Shown here: positions 1 through 10,860 of the stretch, one piece after another
How the letters are laid out: every line of letters begins with the position of its first letter
How positions within the stretch are numbered: the first letter of the stretch is position 1
NCBI RefSeq assembly: GCF_029784155.1
Contig: NC_073693.1
Span: forward strand, 112,220,683-112,284,682
Direction of reading: 5' to 3'
Source of the DNA: Uranotaenia lowii
Lineage: Eukaryota; Arthropoda; Insecta; Diptera; Culicidae
Length of the DNA stretch: 64,000 nucleotides
Position numbers and translations under genes: made by a program
Notes under the pieces: model-generated
What the model saw: the letters and a program-made list of their open reading frames with translations, nothing else
Databases searched by the model: none
Told to the model about the DNA's origin: nothing

Positions 1-230
1 AGGGGGGGTTCTCATTATGCCTCCACAGTGGCTGGTTTTCAGCTTTTGGCAAAATATTTTAAAATGTATTTTTTAACGTTTTCATCTAGTTTTTCACGTT
101 TCAGCCCGTTAGGGAATAGGCTTTTCAAGTGTCTGAACACGAAACAATAATGTAACCTCCATATTATAGCTATTTTCTATGGTTAAATAACCGTTTTCCT
201 TAAGGTGGCCATTATGCCCCCATCTCCCCT
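1..230. mobile_element. MITE fragment, GGGGCATAATGAG-word family (right part)
   Basis: This is the right-hand part of an element that begins outside the window. It aligns along nearly its whole length with 13652-13852, sharing a CTCATTATGCC start, the 'CTGAACACGAAACAAT' block and 'TTTTCTATGGTTAAATAA'. It ends with ATTATGCCCCCATCTCCCCT, the inverse of the left terminus at 13011 (AGGGGAGATAAGGGCATAA). No coding capacity is visible, so it is a non-autonomous DNA element. The superfamily is not determined. Confidence 0.7.
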
Positions 231-346
231 AAAAGTGTAAATAGAACAAACTGGGATTTTCAGAAATGTTGAAAAATGTTTGTTTAGTGAAATACTGATG
301 GTGGCGCATCTTGTCCCGACTGCGCATTTTATACCCAGTTCCCCTA
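231..346. mobile_element. Fragment of a second MITE ending in ...CCCAGTTCCCCTA
   Basis: A short AT-rich piece ends with GCGCATTTTATACCCAGTTCCCCTA. Its terminus has the same design as other MITE ends here (TAGGGG plus a GGGTA word), and the word GCGCATCTTGTCCC occurs just inside. It abuts the mariner fragment at a TA dinucleotide, as expected for an element with TA target preference. Only one end is recognisable. Confidence 0.4.
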
Positions 347-998
347 CCACTTAACGACATCCCGGCTGTGGTGGCAGCTTGCCAGGTCCGGCTAGAACTT
401 CACCGGACCTTTGAGCTTTGTGGGACCGAATGAATGGCAAAATCCTCTTCTGGAGACATTCTTCTTTGTAAACATTTCCATTCATTGTGTCCCCAGTGAT
501 GAAAATCTTAGTCTTCTTCCCACAACTACTGATCCCTTGCCAAATCATCAACTTACGAGTAAATTTATCTGCGAAAACAAACTTGAATCTACCCGCAAGA
601 TTCCCTTTACGCTTCGCAAGGTAAAATTTGTTACCGGGTATTTGTACAAAATCCATTTTGACGTAAGTTTCGTCGTCCATCAAAATGCATCCGTTGTACT
701 TGGTCAACACTTTCTCGTACAACTTCCTTGCCCTGTTTTTGGCAACCAGGTTTTGTTTCAGCGTCCTGTTGAGGTGTTTGCTTGCATGATACGACCGCAA
801 GCCTTCTCGCAAACAAATTCGTCGAGCTGTACTGTGGTTCGTCTTGAACTTTTTCGCCAAATCACGCAAGGAGATTCCAGGATTTTTGTGAACTGACCGA
901 ATTACCTTTGCTCGCAGCTTCCGGTCATATGTTCCACTTTTACGCCGGGTTTGTTTTGCTCGATCCACCATAAGGGTCTCCCGGTAACGTTGCAGCAC
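347..998 (-). pseudogene. Tc1/mariner transposase, ITmD37E-like, C-terminally truncated
   Basis: A minus-strand reading frame carries the N-terminal half of a mariner-type transposase: helix-turn-helix DNA-binding segments (around GTYDRKLRAKVIRSVHKN and ISLRDLAKKFKTNHSTARRI) and then the first catalytic aspartate in MDDETYVKMD. It resembles the copy at 17656-18322, which also reads MDDETYVK. Near 415 the frame shifts: the other frame reads KF-stop-PDLASCHHSRDVVKW, so the second Asp motif survives but is preceded by a stop where Trp is expected. The sequence then breaks off at a TA next to a MITE, and the third catalytic residue is missing. A start at the Met at 968 (MVDRAKQ) is also possible. 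The copy cannot encode an active enzyme. Confidence 0.8.
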
Positions 999-2975
999 CG
1001 AATGTACAGTCGATATTTCAGGAATTTAGCGATCTTTACCTCTGACTACGTCGGTTTCTCTACGTGAGTGTACAGAATTTTCTCTCACCTTTCGCGTTCC
1101 ATCGTCGATAACTTTTGACTGACTGCTTCAATCTTGATGAAAATTTCACCACTAAGTAAACAAACTATCCGGATCAAAACACTGTCAATAGATTCGCGAT
1201 GTGACAACTAGGGGCGCTGCAGTAAATTAAAAGATGCGACCAGATTCTATGTGAAACAGAATTTAAGCAGTAAACGACCCACTCTTTCAAAACATGCTCA
1301 GATATTTGTCATATTGTGACAAAAAAAAAGAACGACCAATATTTATTTTTAATTTTTAATTTCATTTTCAACTACAAAATGAAAGCAAGGCATTTAAATT
1401 CTTCCAATTAATAGAGCATAACAACTTTGCTAGAACACTTCCTTTGGTTTCCATAAAATAACAGTTAAAGCTACCGGTTGATTGTTGGTGCTTGCAGAGT
1501 AAAAAGCTACCATCTCCCCCCGTAAAAAGCCATAACAAATTACGCATACACGATCCCGCCCCTCCACTGTAAATTATGCAAATAGCCCGCTGCAGCTGGT
1601 CAACAATGCGTTTCAATTAATCCCTTCTTTGTGGCTGGAAGCTGACGGAAGATTTCTTCCAAAGAAGAAACAAGAAGAAGTAGAAAAACATTTACGCCCC
1701 ATAAACTGATCGAGGCAAATCAGCCCATGTTAGTATACTTACTTACTCTTAGTACAATCCTAGTCTCGTTGCTGCTAAGATTACCGTTGCGATTTGTGAC
1801 CTTGGCATTCATTAAGCGATCAATCACTTGAACGGAAAGTTATTGGTTAGGGTAGCAGAAAAGCAGAATGAGATCGACCCCATGCGGCGATAATGCGTAA
1901 GCATTGGCCAATCTGTCACAATTTCACGCACATGCATCATCATCTGGAGCTATGCAAGGTTTTCGAAATCGGTTAATCGCTGAATGAGAGAGCCCCGGCA
2001 GGAGACCATTATCGGTTGATGGAAATTGCCCTTCCGCATCGCATGGGGGATAATTGGATTAGGTAGCTCTGATTAAGGTACCGAACCATACTTAATCAGA
2101 AAGCTGCGACCATTGGAGATGTAAATTAAGTGCACGACGAGGCGACGCGCTGCTAAAAATAGCTTCATGGGTGCAGCATAAAAGATGAAGAGAAATGCTG
2201 GATCCGCTGAGGTTGATCCACACACAATGGGGCGCCTCCGGAATGGAGTGCATAAATGCAGTGGTTTTCTTTTCTCCGACCGGCATACGGGATGATCTCC
2301 GGCAGGCAGCATTCAGGAAATTCGGCCCATCCGAACGGCTTCTTCGTTGGACGAAGCAAAGCATGGCGAATTGACGCACGACGAATCTACGCTTTCGGTC
2401 CCGAGGGTCATTAAAATTCTCTGCGACGCTCACACATTTGGGTCCCCGGCTGGGCATAATTTGTGACAAATTAAATGCTGATCATCTTCCGAATGTCCGG
2501 AGTCCGATTCAAATCTACACCAAAATGTGGTACGTGAGTGACAGTGATAATGCAAATGGATTGATCAAACTGGACGTGTGTAGAATTTCGATGTTTTGGA
2601 CTCCAGGTTCGATAAGCGATTTAGGATCCAAAGTAAGATAATGCATCATTTATAATGTATGACTTTAAAAATTACGTAAACAATAGATTCAACGTGAATA
2701 CTTAGCTGACTGAGATACCATCAGCACCGAAGTAGCATTTTTAGCTTTATTACGGTTTACGCAAATTTCGTTAGGATTAAATCATTTATCTTCATAAAAA
2801 GCTTTAACGCATTCTATGCATCACCGTAGAGCCCTCAGATAACGAAATCCGACGTCTACCCGTTACTCATATTGTGGGGGTTTCATACGATTTTTATCGA
2901 TTAACATTATTTTAAAGTTAGGCGGCGGATAGCGAAATCCGTCTTCTACTCGTTTAGCCTGTTCTGGAACTTACC
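999..2975. other. Non-coding stretch; no gene seen
   Basis: The first 200 bases are probably the 5' flank of the mariner copy, but I could not define its terminal repeat. From about 1500 to 2560 the sequence is less AT-rich than its surroundings and shows no match to other repeats here. It includes an octamer-like ATTATGCAAAT at 1573. Several short ORFs overlap on both strands without any recognisable motif. At 2837 and 2930 a short word (roughly ATARCGAAATCCG followed by TCTACYCGTT) is directly repeated. Confidence 0.35.
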
Positions 2976-3340
2976 ACCCTAACATGAGACGAAATGACTC
3001 AGTTGCAACATGGCGATGCTGCAAGCATTATCGGCAGTAATGCGAGCCAAAATCATCGCTTTTCCTCGGACGCGAAGATGTTATCCAAAGAGTCGAGCCT
3101 AAGTCAGCTCAAGGTTCGGTCTCTTTTTCAAGCCAACCACCAGCGGAGACGGTAACAAAATCAGCGGCCCTTGGGGTCAGAGTTGTGAGAATGCTGGACA
3201 ATGTGTTCCGGCGAATAAAGAATGCCCGAGGAATTGAAGAACGGATACCATGGACCGAGTGAATTTTAGGGTTTAGGTTCGTCAAGTTATGCCGTGAGGC
3301 GGAAAACTATGTACCTATGTAAATAAATAAAAAAAAAAAC
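2976..3340 (+). mobile_element. 3' end of a non-LTR retrotransposon (I-group-like), 5'-truncated
   Basis: The plus strand reads a C-terminal peptide, VRMLDNVFRRIKNARGIEE followed by RIPWTE and a TGA at about 3260. It then passes through a short 3' UTR to a tail TAAATAAATAAAAAAAAAA ending near 3340. An RNA-derived A-rich tail directly after a coding end is the hallmark of a target-primed non-LTR insertion. The peptide resembles the C-terminal tails I associate with mosquito I/Outcast/Loner-type elements; that family call is from memory. Only the extreme 3' end is present. Confidence 0.5.
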
Positions 3341-3402
3341 TCTAGTCCTTTAACCCAGTGTCAATACTTTTAATGTTCCATGTGATTTTACAGTAATCAA
3401 GA

Positions 3403-4420
3403 TTGAAGCTGAACAGTGTATAACTGCAGAGCCCAAAGGGAGTAAAGTTGGTTGGTTTCGCGGACGACATCGTGTGACTAGCGACGGGTTACTCAACAGA
3501 AATCGTCCAGCTAAGAGCTTCAGAGGCTGTATTTAGAAGCAAAAGAGAGCTGGATGAACTCCAAGAATTTACAGTTGGCTCACCACAAAACCGAGATGGT
3601 CCTGATATCAAACCTGATTTCACCGCAAACAGGCAGGATTACAGTTGGATCATGCACTATCGAATCAAAGCGTGAGTTGACTGACAACCGGCTCAGCTTT
3701 AAAAACCGCGTTGAGTATGTGTGCAAGAAGATGGCAACAGCAACGGCCACACTTACAAGGATATTGGCAAACAACTCAGGGATCCGAAGTAGTCAGCGGA
3801 GGATAATTTCGAGTGTGGTTTCGTCAATCCTTCGGTATGGAGGGGTGGCCTGGAATTCTGGTCTAAATATTCAGTGTAACCAGCAGAAGCTGAACAGTGT
3901 ACAAAGGCGAATGAATGTGCGGGTCATTAGTGCATACCGCACCGTTTCGTTGGAGGCTGCATGCGTTGTAGCAGGAGTCATGCGCATCTCGGTTTTGTTC
4001 GTGGAAGAATTCTATTACCACAAAAATAGTGGCACGCAAAACGTGAGAATACGAGCCAGAGAAAGCTCCATGGCCAACAAGCAGCAACTGTGGAACAGCT
4101 CAGAAAGAGGAAGGTGGACCCATCGTTTGATCCCAAATATCAAGGAAATGGAGAGCTAGCATGGCGAAGTGGATTTCTACATGACGCAATTCCTGACTGG
4201 CCATGGATCCTTCATGAAGTATCACCACAGATTCGGACATGTGGCCTCGCCGGTCTGCCTTACTTGGGGTGATGAGGAAAAGACGCCCGAACACATGGTA
4301 TTCTATTGTCCAAGATTTGAAGAGGAACGTGCCAACATATTTGCCACCTGCGGACCAGAAACGACAGTGGACAACATGTTGCAGAAGATGTGTGACGAAA
4401 CTGGGTTACAATCTACTGCC
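3403..4420 (+). pseudogene. R1-clade non-LTR reverse transcriptase, copy A (broken)
   Basis: The reading begins at the RT catalytic box VGFADDIV (about 3448-3471, then a TGA) and continues through a decayed thumb and C-terminal domain. Recognisable blocks are QLAHHKTEMVLIS, DNRLSFKNRVEYVCKK, SSILRYGGVAWNSGL, LNSVQRRMNVRVISAYRTVS, RWTHRLIP, and after a frameshift FYMTQFLTGHGSFMKY. A degraded zinc knuckle (CLTWGDEEKTPEHMVFYC) closes it, with Trp where the second Cys should be. These blocks match copy B just downstream. At 4420 the C-terminal region runs without any UTR straight into the RT core of copy B. The endonuclease and N-terminal RT are absent, so it is non-functional. Confidence 0.8.
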
Positions 4421-5571
4421 CTAACAGCGGGTGTTCCACAGGGTTCCCTTCTCGGACCTGTGCTTTGGAATGCCATGTAAGATGAGGTGTTAACGCTGAA
4501 ACTACCAGCAGGCGTGCAGATAGTCGGATTTGCTGACGATATCATGCTCATGATCGCCGGCAAAACAATCGAGAAGGTAGAAGACCTTGCAACGGTGTCC
4601 GTAGAAAGGGTTGGCATCTGGATGGAGGGAGTTTAGCTTCAGATAGCTCACCATAAAACTGAAGTTCTGCTCGTGACCAATAAAAGAGTTGTGCCGCACA
4701 TGGAGATTACTGTTAAAGGGCACACGGCATCTTCGAAACAGCAGCTGAAATATCTTGGAGTATTGATAGACAATCGCTTAAGTTTTGGTGCGCATGTTAA
4801 AAACTGTTGTGAAAGTGAATCGAAAGTCATGGATTCCTTGGCCTGGATTATGCCGAACTGCCTTAGCCCAAAGAGTAGCAAGAGACGTCTCCTTGCGAGC
4901 ATAGCACTGTCGGAACTACGATACGGAGGAGCAGCCTGGAGCTCCGCGATAGAGGTAGAACGCAACAGATCCAAATTACGGAGCACACATCGGCTGATAG
5001 CCATGCGAGTTTCCTGTGCGTACAGGACCATATCAGCAGATCAGCTTTTGTCATCGCAGGCATGATTCCCATTGACATAACTCTGGCAGAGGATATGGAG
5101 TGTTACAAAGCAAGAGCTGTTAGAGGAGTGCGTAAAATTCAACGAGCAGCGTCAATGCTCAACTGGCAGAAGCAATGGGACGCATCGAACAACGCAAGAT
5201 GGACGCATAGGCTAATCCCGCGACTTTCAGACTGGGTAAATCGGAAGTATGAAGAGGTCAACTTCTACCTGACGCAGTTCCTTTCGGGTCATGGGTGCTT
5301 TATGCAATACCTTCATCGGTTTAAGCTTATCAGCTCGCCTTATTGCCCGGAATGCGTAGATACGAAGGAATCGGCAGAACATGCTATCTTTGTTTGTCCT
5401 AGGTTCATTTCTAGGCGTCAACAACTTCAAAATTTGAACGCTGAAAACATTGTGAGTGAAATGTGGAGTGCTATAGTCGACGAAATCTCTCAAATCATGC
5501 GCGATCTGATAAGAATCAGGAAAGATGATGAACGGAGAGAGCGAGATAGTACACCAAATTTGACAAGCTAA
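4421..5571 (+). pseudogene. R1-clade non-LTR reverse transcriptase, copy B (partial)
   Basis: The copy starts inside the RT core with TAGVPQGSLLGPVLWN and reaches the catalytic VGFADDIMLMI at 4520-4552. It continues with LQIAHHKTEVLLVTNKR, YLGVLIDNRLSFGAHVKN, ELRYGGAAWSSAIE and RVSCAYRTIS. After a frameshift near 5060 it reads IPIDITLAEDMECYKARAVR, RWTHRLIPRLSDWVN, FYLTQFLSGHGCFMQYLH and an intact C-x2-C-x8-H-x4-C knuckle (CPECVDTKESAEHAIFVC). It ends at TAA 5571. Stops near 4480 and 4635 and the frameshift disable it. In this clade the knuckle lies C-terminal to the RT and is thought to bind nucleic acid. The endonuclease and 5' half are missing. Confidence 0.85.
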
Positions 5572-6240
5572 TGGAAGGTCTCGGGCCTCGTATCACACTT
5601 CAATTCAAAAGCAACGCGATCTTAGGCCGCGGTATAACACTAATCTGGACTCATACGTGTGGTGGGACTTAAAAGGTCTTACGTTCTCAGCTACGATCTT
5701 TCCTGCAGCAAAAGGAAGCAGAGATACCATTCGGGGTGGTCGTGACGGGATTCTAGCTTGGTAGTTTCTCAATCGGCCATGCCTTGGTGGTAAGAAATCC
5801 TGCAGGAGGGGTTGCTGTGACGGGCGCGAGTTACTTTGAAAGCGTTACCTAACCGGCACACGTTTCGAGGTGCCCGGGGTCGTGGATGCTGTGACGGGCG
5901 TAAGTTACTATGAAAGCGTTACCTAACCGGCACACGCCTCGGGGTCTTCCGTACCAGTCTGAAGCGATAGAGGAAAAGGAGAAGGAGGAAAAAAGAGAAA
6001 GAGGATAAAGCAGAACGAAGATCAAGGAGAAAGACCAAAATTGAGAAAGAGGAAAAGGAAAAGGGTGAGATATATAAATTCATGAGCACAGCCTACCCCT
6101 TACTGTAGTACCATAGGGTGAAACCGAGGAGCACATCTGGCACACGAAGCCCAAGGTGGTTTTAGTGGGACGAACCTACTCACGGCAGCAAACACCCGGC
6201 TGTTATGGTTTGAAGTCAAATTTCCATCTTGTAAAAAAAA
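5572..6240 (+). mobile_element. 3' UTR of R1 copy B with 74-bp tandem duplication
   Basis: This follows the R1 stop codon without interruption. A unit beginning GCTGTGACGGGCG occurs at 5814 and again at 5888 (period 74), each followed by GAAAGCGTTACCTAACCGGC. A purine-rich tract (5955-6070) follows, then a block with GGTGGTTTTAGTGGGACGAA. The sequence reaches a run of nine A at about 6230-6239, which I take as the 3' terminus of the retrotransposon. Tandem blocks in the 3' UTR are common in R1-type elements. Confidence 0.6.
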
Positions 6241-6647
6241 AGTGTGATGACATCAACACATGGCATGCAGTCAGCTATGGGCTCGCCCGTATAATGACTG
6301 CTTTGCAAAGGAATTGGAGACTGACGCAAATTGGAATCGACGAAGGATTAACTTAACTTTACTCAGATTAATGAGTCCGAAGCTATCAAATGAACTACGC
6401 TAAACAATCAGCGTAGCCGATCAGACCACGACGTGAAGATGATCTCAGCCGATCAGGATGATCTCAATTAGAATATGAACTTCTATGCGAGTGTTACATG
6501 AGTAGCGCGTATGCATGAGTTAGACTCCCTTCCGAAGTATTGCATTTGGGCAGTTCCGGTTTGGGAAATGGTCTGAGGATCCAGGTGGAGTTTAGGGCGT
6601 ATGTATATACGGATGAGTATCGACCACTTTTTGATCCGAAGGCCCAC
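6241..6647. other. Unassigned spacer
   Basis: No coding pattern is visible on either strand. A short word (GATCAG / GATGATCTCA) recurs around 6418-6470. The right boundary is the CCCAAGCAACC terminus at 6648. Confidence 0.3.
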
Positions 6648-7100
6648 CCCAAGCAACCAAAAGTCCCATGTAAACTTAAACGCGTGCCCACAAAGTTCGA
6701 ATTTCGCTGAACAAAGGTTCCAAAGGGAATTGGTACCGAATTTTCTCGAATGCGAGCATGATAGTTACAAAATGTTCCTCAAATAGCCTTTCTGTGACAC
6801 GTCAATCACATCACTCAGTATTAAAGTTACAAATAGGACCTCAAATAGCCTTCTATGGACAAGTTCCCAAAAGTTCCTCAAATAGCCTTTTTGTGACATG
6901 TCAATCACATCCATTTAGTAAAAAAAGTTACAAATTAGGTCTCAAAAAGCCTTCCATGAACTTGAAGTTCCAAAACGGTCCTCAAATAGCCTTTTTTGAG
7001 ACATGTCCGCCATTTCATGAATATGAAATGTCAACGAACATCACAAAAGGGCATAAAATCAATAAATTATTTTTTGTAGTTTGGAAATTGTTGAAATGTA
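6648..7100 (-). mobile_element. Terminus of the CCCAAGCAACC element with AAATAGCC tandem units
   Basis: Starts with CCCAAGCAACCAAAAGTC and is an inverted copy of 17060-17655. Shared blocks are GTTCGAATTTCGC, AACAAAGGTTCCAAAGGGA, TTCTCGAATG and then imperfect tandem units containing CCTCAAATAGCCTT, GACATGTCAATCACATC and AAAGTTACAAAT. The match continues through CATGTCCGCCATTTCATGAATATG to AAAGGGCATA at about 7050. Only one end is present here and no transposase is encoded. It ends where the MITE at 7101 was inserted. Confidence 0.7.
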
Positions 7101-8083
7101 TAGAGTAAGGGGGGGTAAAAGTACGACTCGGGTAAAAGTACGTTTTGGGATTATCACAAAATAAAACAGTAAAATTCAAAAATCTGGCGTGGATTGATAG
7201 TGATTTGGACTGTCTTCATCCAGATATAGTTTTTAGTTTGAAAATTGAAAATACTCCGAAAAATGAGGTAGAGCAGCTTTTTTGCCCAAATGATAATATT
7301 TAAAACAACGGCAACATGTTTGAGCAATCAAAATTCTGGCTTTCAATGAAAGTCGTAATGTGTCTGTTTAGTTGTTTTCAACCACTAGCAAATGCAGAAG
7401 AAAGAACTCAATTGATATATGTATCTCTGTTCTACACAATAAACTGTGAATCACAAAAAACTTTGAAGGGGAAAAAGTACGAACTGCAAATGGGGTAAAA
7501 GTACGAATGATAAAGGCAGGGTCTACTGAAGTGAAACTGAACGGAAAGTTTTAACTTCTTTCTAAAATTCACTGGGAACATCAGCGCATATTTTTGTTTC
7601 TACAAAGACGAGCTTGCGCTAAAAATTGCTCTAATACGATGAGAACTGGATTTCGTAAACCTGTCGAATATGGGAAATTAGTGGAGAACTCCAAACTCGC
7701 GCAGGTTGTTCGCCCATTTATAGGATTTGTATCAGAAGCGAACACAGAAGAAAATACTGCTGTAAGCAAAGATTGATATAAAATAATTTTCCTCTTGACT
7801 TCATGCAGAATTGTGGAATTCTGAATGGTCGTACTTTTACCCCACATCATTCAAACTTTTGCCCCAGAGCCAGAGGTGGGGTAAGAGCACGTTTCGATAG
7901 CAGTTAGGCATTTTCACTACTGCTATCAAATGCATCGATTGATTATCTTCGTAATTTTTTAGAAGAGAGATAAAAACCCAAGGAATCCAATGCTGTTCTT
8001 GTTTTTTTTTTTGGAAAATCAACAGCAAAATTTTCTAAAAATAGGATAGCACTAAGGTTGTACTTTTACCCCACCATACTCTA
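7101..8083. mobile_element. MITE built on the word GGGGTAAAAGTACG
   Basis: The terminal inverted repeats are TAGAGTAAGGGGGGGTAAAA (7101) and the inverse of TTTTACCCCACCATACTCTA (ends 8083). The terminal word GGTAAAAGTACG recurs inside the element at about 7116, 7131, 7475 and 7494, and in inverse orientation at about 7829 and 8058, with a decayed copy at 7873. There is no long ORF. It is a non-autonomous DNA element of unknown superfamily. Confidence 0.7.
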
Positions 8084-8429
8084 GTTTATATTGTTTTTGA
8101 AAAGAGTAAATTTTTTCACTTTAAAAAATTCCGTCCAACTGTATTTAATAACCACGAATATATTACACACCGAGAGTCAGTTGAAGCAATTCATGGATTA
8201 AATATCTAGATAGACTCAAGAATATGTATAATTTTATGCTTTAAAGTTATAAACGATGAATTACAATTTTTTAAAACCTATATTATTTTCACGGATGTTT
8301 GATTTATATGCCGTTTCGTAATGTTTCTAAGTAATAATTAAAATGCATCTTCGCTGCTGGCCGCTGGCTGCCCTCGCAAGTATTCTAGGAAAGCTTATTA
8401 CCACTTCAAATTTTAGCTGCTGGTAAGGT
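8084..8429. other. AT-rich spacer, nothing recognised
   Basis: AT-rich sequence with no open frame of note, no tRNA-like boxes and no match to the repeats catalogued in this window. Confidence 0.3.
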
Positions 8430-8860
8430 AACATCTAGGCGTGACCTCGTGGCAGCGTGTTTGGCTATCATCTCGAAGGTTCTTGGTTCAAATCGGGTAT
8501 CAGTACTAGTTTTTTCATAAGGTTGTTTGATTGCTTGAGTAAGCAAATCAACGAATGTGTAGCAGAACTGGCGTGCGTGTCGGCATGTAGCGATCTAAGT
8601 CAAAAACAAAGCGATTAAGTCATATGAATTGAGGCAATGGGAGGAATAAAGATGGATGCCCAGCAACCGGCAGCACCACATTTGCTGGTTGGTGGTGACC
8701 GAAGTAAGAGAGGAGAGGAGAGATTTTTTTTCTGATTGAACGATTTCTTGTGAGCTGAACAGAAGGTCGTTCAAATCTTCAAAGTTTCAATAGCTACTTA
8801 AATTTTGGGCTGAATAAAACGAGCTTCAGTACATCGATTATGCTGATTGCATACTTGTTG
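8430..8860 (+). mobile_element. tRNA-headed repeat, second terminus of the CCCAAGCAACC element
   Basis: The head reads GCGTGACCTCGTGGCAGCG and a B-box-like GGTTCAAATC about 45 bases further on, the spacing of a pol III internal promoter in tRNA-derived SINEs. The 400-bp unit aligns in inverse orientation with about 15320-15745, including TTGCTTGAGTAAGCAAATC, GCGTGCGTGTCGGCATG, GGCAGCACCACATTTGCTGG and GGGCTGAATAAAACGAGCTTC. In the nested copy that sequence lies directly inside the CCCAAGCAACC terminus, so this is either a SINE captured by that element or its own end. No protein is encoded. Confidence 0.6.
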
Positions 8861-10344
8861 ATAAAAATCAACTCAAAACATAAGGGGCATTTAGATGTAA
8901 AAAGTATAAAGAAATTGAAATATTCGCTTTTAAAATTTCTTGAATGTTCAACGAAATATTCGGCTAAATATTCGTTTCACCGAATAGTTGAAAAGGTCAA
9001 TTAATTGACCATTAGGTACATTGTTTTTATCATAAACCAGCTGATTTGATGCGTTTTGGAAATATGTCTTGAAACAGCACGTCTTCTTAAACAATGTCGA
9101 TGAACATAAAACGATAAGCGTTCAAGCATATTTACCATAAGTCTTGTGGAAAAGTCATCCAATATTTTATGACTCTGGATGGCGCCACAAAGCAACGCAC
9201 TTCGCGACGACGACACGACGAACCATTTGAAGATATCGCTCTTGACCGATGCATTCCTGTCTTGTAGGCTCAATGTTGATGCACCTCAAAACTAGATCGA
9301 CCACATACCTAGTTTCCGCACCAAGTATGGGAAACTGTTAGAGTGATAAACATAACGAGTTTATTGGCAATGCGCATTCGTACATTTCATTCGATGGTAG
9401 AAGAAATGTTTGACGTATGGAATTCGCGTAAAATTTATCATTCCACTTCTTGGCGTCTTATCACAAATCGTCTTTCAGAGGTCTTAATGTCATCTGGCAG
9501 TTGAATTCATTTCTTTCCACATTATATGAATTCTCGTTATAGGTTCGATTAAATCTAACCTCGCTCAACTGTTGGCAATGCCATAAAAAAGATTTGCAAA
9601 CCTCTACAGGCAATTATAAACATCTCAAATGAAATACAGTGTCAAAATGACTGCATGTTTTTCCCGCGGGATGAGAAGTGGTCTTCTAAGTCGAGTTTCT
9701 TTCCACAACCACCTTACCTTATGTTCCATCTTAGCAAAGCCCAACGATCAGGGGTCATTGATGTGTGAGGCCAGCTAAAATAACTCCCGAAGAAGTCCAA
9801 TCTAAGCTCGAAAAGGTTGGCGGTAATCTAGGGCCGTGCCGGGCCTTCAATCGCGCAATCTCGTTCATCTCCTGATTCGAGAGCAGAAAACGGGGCCCAG
9901 GTCCGGAGAAAGAAGTAGGAGCATGTTTTATTTTTATCTTCTGATTTGTACCAGTTTCCTCGCCACGGCCCTTGAATGCCCTGGAACAACAGCTCGTTCA
10001 CTCGATAGCAGCTCGCCGGGTCTGCTTTCTTCCAGTCTAATAATTTATGGCTCGAAGATGGGTTGTTTAGTTCGAGCAACACGGCAAGCAACAACATACA
10101 AACCATGGGTCTGATTTCATGGGCAAAGCCGCGATCTTGGACTTGAAACTGTTGCGAGGAGATGCAATCCGTGGTGCCAGTTGGATGGATGATTTTTTGG
10201 AATGATAACAACTCTGCAAAATATTTTATCTTGTGTATAAAAACGTGGATAGGTAGCAAGAGATACTTTCACTAAGGTGGTTCAAAAGAACGCAAACTAT
10301 TGCATGCCGGAGAGAAAAAAGAATAATATACAGTAAATTTTTGC
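8861..10344. other. Unassigned, partly GC-elevated stretch
   Basis: No gene recognised. About 9830-10160 is clearly less AT-rich than its flanks and carries overlapping ORFs on both strands (for example 9828-10259 minus) with no domain pattern, splice-consistent structure or repeat match. It could be unique regulatory sequence or an old repeat. Confidence 0.3.
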
Positions 10345-10480
10345 CTCGATTTCCAGCAAAAAAAATTGCTGGAAAAGTTCAGCATTCCAATTTTTGCTGG
10401 AAAACCAGCAAACATTCTTCGTCTTGCTGATTTTTCCAGCACTTGATCTGCATTGCTGAAAAACCAGCAATCGGGCTGCC
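10345..10480. repeat. Cluster of CCAGCAA / TTGCTGG palindromes
   Basis: Within about 130 bases the word CCAGCAA or its inverse TTGCTGG occurs repeatedly, giving back-to-back palindromes: TTCCAGCAAAAAAAATTGCT followed by GGAA, TTTTGCTGGAAAACCAGCAA, CTTGCTGATTTTTCCAGCA and TTGCTGAAAAACCAGCAA. No coding meaning is apparent. It looks like the core of a small inverted-repeat element of the word-repeat type seen elsewhere in the window. Confidence 0.5.
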
Positions 10481-10580
10481 AAACTTAAATTTGTTTTTGT
10501 TTTTGCGAGTTATTTTTCGTTGCGCGCGAAAAGTGTTAGTTTTTTTTCGTTTCTGCAACAGGCACCAAATATTATTTCAC

Positions 10581-10860
10581 TAGCTGACCCGGTGGGCTTT
10601 GCTACACCTTCCAAATTTAAATGGAATTTGAAAAAAAATATTCAATTTTAGATTTTTCAAAGCATTTTTTTTTAATCTAACCTCATCATAGTTCAGAACC
10701 ATTAACTTTGAAATGAGAGCTGCAGCTGGAGTTCCGAATTGCAATTCAAAGATGGTATATATTATCTACTGAAACTTGATCTCTTAACTTGTTTTTCTAG
10801 ATCTTAAGTTTGTACTCTGTTTTTAAAGCTTCATAATGACTTAAATAATGTCAAAATTTA
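10581..10860. repeat. CTAGCTGACCCGGTG head repeat
   Basis: Begins CTAGCTGACCCGGTGGGCTT and continues TGCTACACCTTCCAAATT. A diverged relative sits at 33336 (TCCTGGTGTGCTTTGCTAC). The 15778 and 57299 repeats begin with a similar CTAGCTGATCCCATACGAAC. Heads of this type are widespread in arthropod genomes; the element class is not resolved. The right boundary is uncertain. Confidence 0.45.

Noticed and set aside
411..896. Plus-strand 161-codon ORF
   Set aside because: It is the antisense of the mariner transposase frame, and no motif is present.
4169..4480. 103-codon ORF as a small independent gene
   Set aside because: It is the chance fusion frame across the junction of two R1 pseudogene copies.
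9828..10259. 143-codon minus ORF
   Set aside because: It overlaps a plus-strand ORF of comparable length. There is no motif and no flanking splice logic.
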